64,000 bases of DNA, from the NCBI GenBank assembly GCA_963719345.1, contig CAVRCA010000004.1:62001-126000 (forward strand), given 5' to 3'. Shown in pieces: positions 63,480 through 64,000 of the stretch. Under the pieces are notes generated by a model, which saw only the letters and a list, made by a program, of their open reading frames with translations, did not search any database and had not been told where the DNA came from. The position numbers and the translations under genes were made by a program. Positions within the stretch are counted from its first letter, which is position 1, and every line of letters begins with the position of its first letter. This stretch comes from CAVRCA01 sp963719345 (GTDB taxonomy: Bacteria; Pseudomonadota; Alphaproteobacteria; Acetobacterales; Acetobacteraceae).

Positions 63480-64000
63480 CCCGTGTACCCCGGACATTGC
63501 GCTTGCGCCGCTTGCGGTCCGGTCAGCCGCACCCACGCTGCATCCGTGCCCGTCCGCGGCGACATGTATGCCGATTCCATGAACCGCAACCCGGCACCGA
63601 ACAGGGTGGTGAACAGGGGCGTGAAGTCATACGTCACATCGACCACGACCACCGGCGCGGAGGTGAACGCATCCACTGGCAAGGTGGTGATCGAGGCGGG
63701 CTGGGTGTCCGGCGCCTGATTGAGCTGGCCGCACGGCCGTCTCGCGGCGTTCCCTTGCAAGCCTACGCTCCAGGCGACGTTGGCGTTGTAGGTACAATCG
63801 CTCGTGCACCCGGCCACCGTCGGCGTCATCACAACGCTTGAGATGGCGACCCCGTAGGTCGATGCCGGAGCGCTGGAGAGCGTCGGCATCACCGCGAACA
63901 CCGCGGTGCTTACCGTACTCGCCTGCGTCCTGGTCAGACTGTTGGTGTTGGTGGTAGTGGCGGCCATGCCGGTCGCCATGCGAGCGATCGCGTCGGCCGC
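63476..64000 (-). CDS. TadE-like pilus assembly protein, 5' partial
   Basis: The frame is open from the window edge (ADAIARMATGMAATTT...) to the stop at 63476, so only the C-terminal ~174 residues are visible. It has LTRTQASTVSTAVFAVMPTL, AGCTSDCTYNANVAWSVGLQ, RPCGQLNQAPDT and VDVTYDFTPLFTTLFGAGLR. The last segment resembles the end of TadE/TadF-type pseudopilins (VxYxFxPLF). Four Cys suggest disulfides in the periplasm. The N-terminal helix lies outside the window. It is coupled to the vWA gene by a four-base overlap. Confidence 0.7.
   Translation of the reverse strand, partial: AADAIARMATGMAATTTNTNSLTRTQASTVSTAVFAVMPTLSSAPASTYGVAISSVVMTPTVAGCTSDCTYNANVAWSVGLQGNAARRPCGQLNQAPDTQPASITTLPVDAFTSAPVVVVDVTYDFTPLFTTLFGAGLRFMESAYMSPRTGTDAAWVRLTGPQAAQAQCPGYTG

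Overview
The window is GC-rich, densely packed chromosomal DNA from an alphaproteobacterium. Gene content and protein style point to Rhodospirillales, most likely Acetobacteraceae: an alphaproteobacterial glutamine-dependent NadE, a PEP-CTERM protein, a Liv-type amino-acid ABC operon, a Tad pilus locus and PAS-rich kinases. This placement is an inference from protein resemblance. No rRNA, tRNA, IS element, integrase or CRISPR array was found.

Layout. 1-6.5 kb: end of a yellow/royal-jelly-type protein, an omega-amino-acid aminotransferase, a GST, a VOC protein, NAD synthetase and a BPSL0067-family protein. 6.6-10.2 kb: a large multi-PAS hybrid histidine kinase broken by two frameshifts. 10.2-18.3 kb: SDR, flavin reductase, a polytopic membrane protein, a remnant of a chemotaxis receptor, an orphan Liv-type binding protein, Uma2, a methyltransferase, glyoxalase II, a GST and a DUF72 protein. 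18.4-22.9 kb: a complete livKHMGF-type operon. 23.0-30.6 kb: a PEP-CTERM protein, acyl-CoA ligase and dehydrogenase pair, an MFS transporter (two frameshifts), a second DUF72 protein, TfoX and Maf. 30.7-33.3 kb: pgsA, mobB, a lipoprotein, moaD and moaE. 33.3-36.4 kb: a CHASE3 kinase, response regulator and REC-HisKA_2 kinase trio. 36.5-43.2 kb: a purine-degradation cluster (uraH, uraD, 8-oxoguanine deaminase, xanthine dehydrogenase, uricase) that would take 8-oxoguanine or xanthine through urate to allantoin. The molybdopterin genes just upstream supply the cofactor xanthine dehydrogenase needs. 43.3-48.1 kb: a six-repeat HAF-like protein divergent from a type I secretion ABC exporter and its membrane-fusion protein. 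48.1-50.8 kb: a membrane nucleotide cyclase (cytochrome-b-like 6TM, 2Fe-2S ferredoxin, class III cyclase) divergent from a Crp/Fnr regulator. 50.8-52.9 kb: an FAD monooxygenase and a lytic transglycosylase. 53.2-64.0 kb: a Tad/Flp pilus locus (flp, cpaA, cpaB, cpaC, lipoprotein, cpaE, cpaF, tadB, tadC, tadD) with a convergent vWA/TadG-like gene and a TadE-like gene that runs off the window.

A striking technical feature is the number of single-base frameshifts in otherwise intact conserved genes: about ten in 64 kb, mostly +1, several in short homopolymers. They look more like assembly or sequencing indels than real gene decay, and these genes should be read as probably intact.

The best candidates for unusual biology are: the heme/2Fe-2S cyclase with a His at the usual purine-specifying Lys position, sitting head-to-head with a Crp-type regulator; the leaderless HAF-repeat protein next to a dedicated type I exporter; the three consecutive hairpins upstream of flp; and the strong hairpin between flp and the rest of the tad operon.
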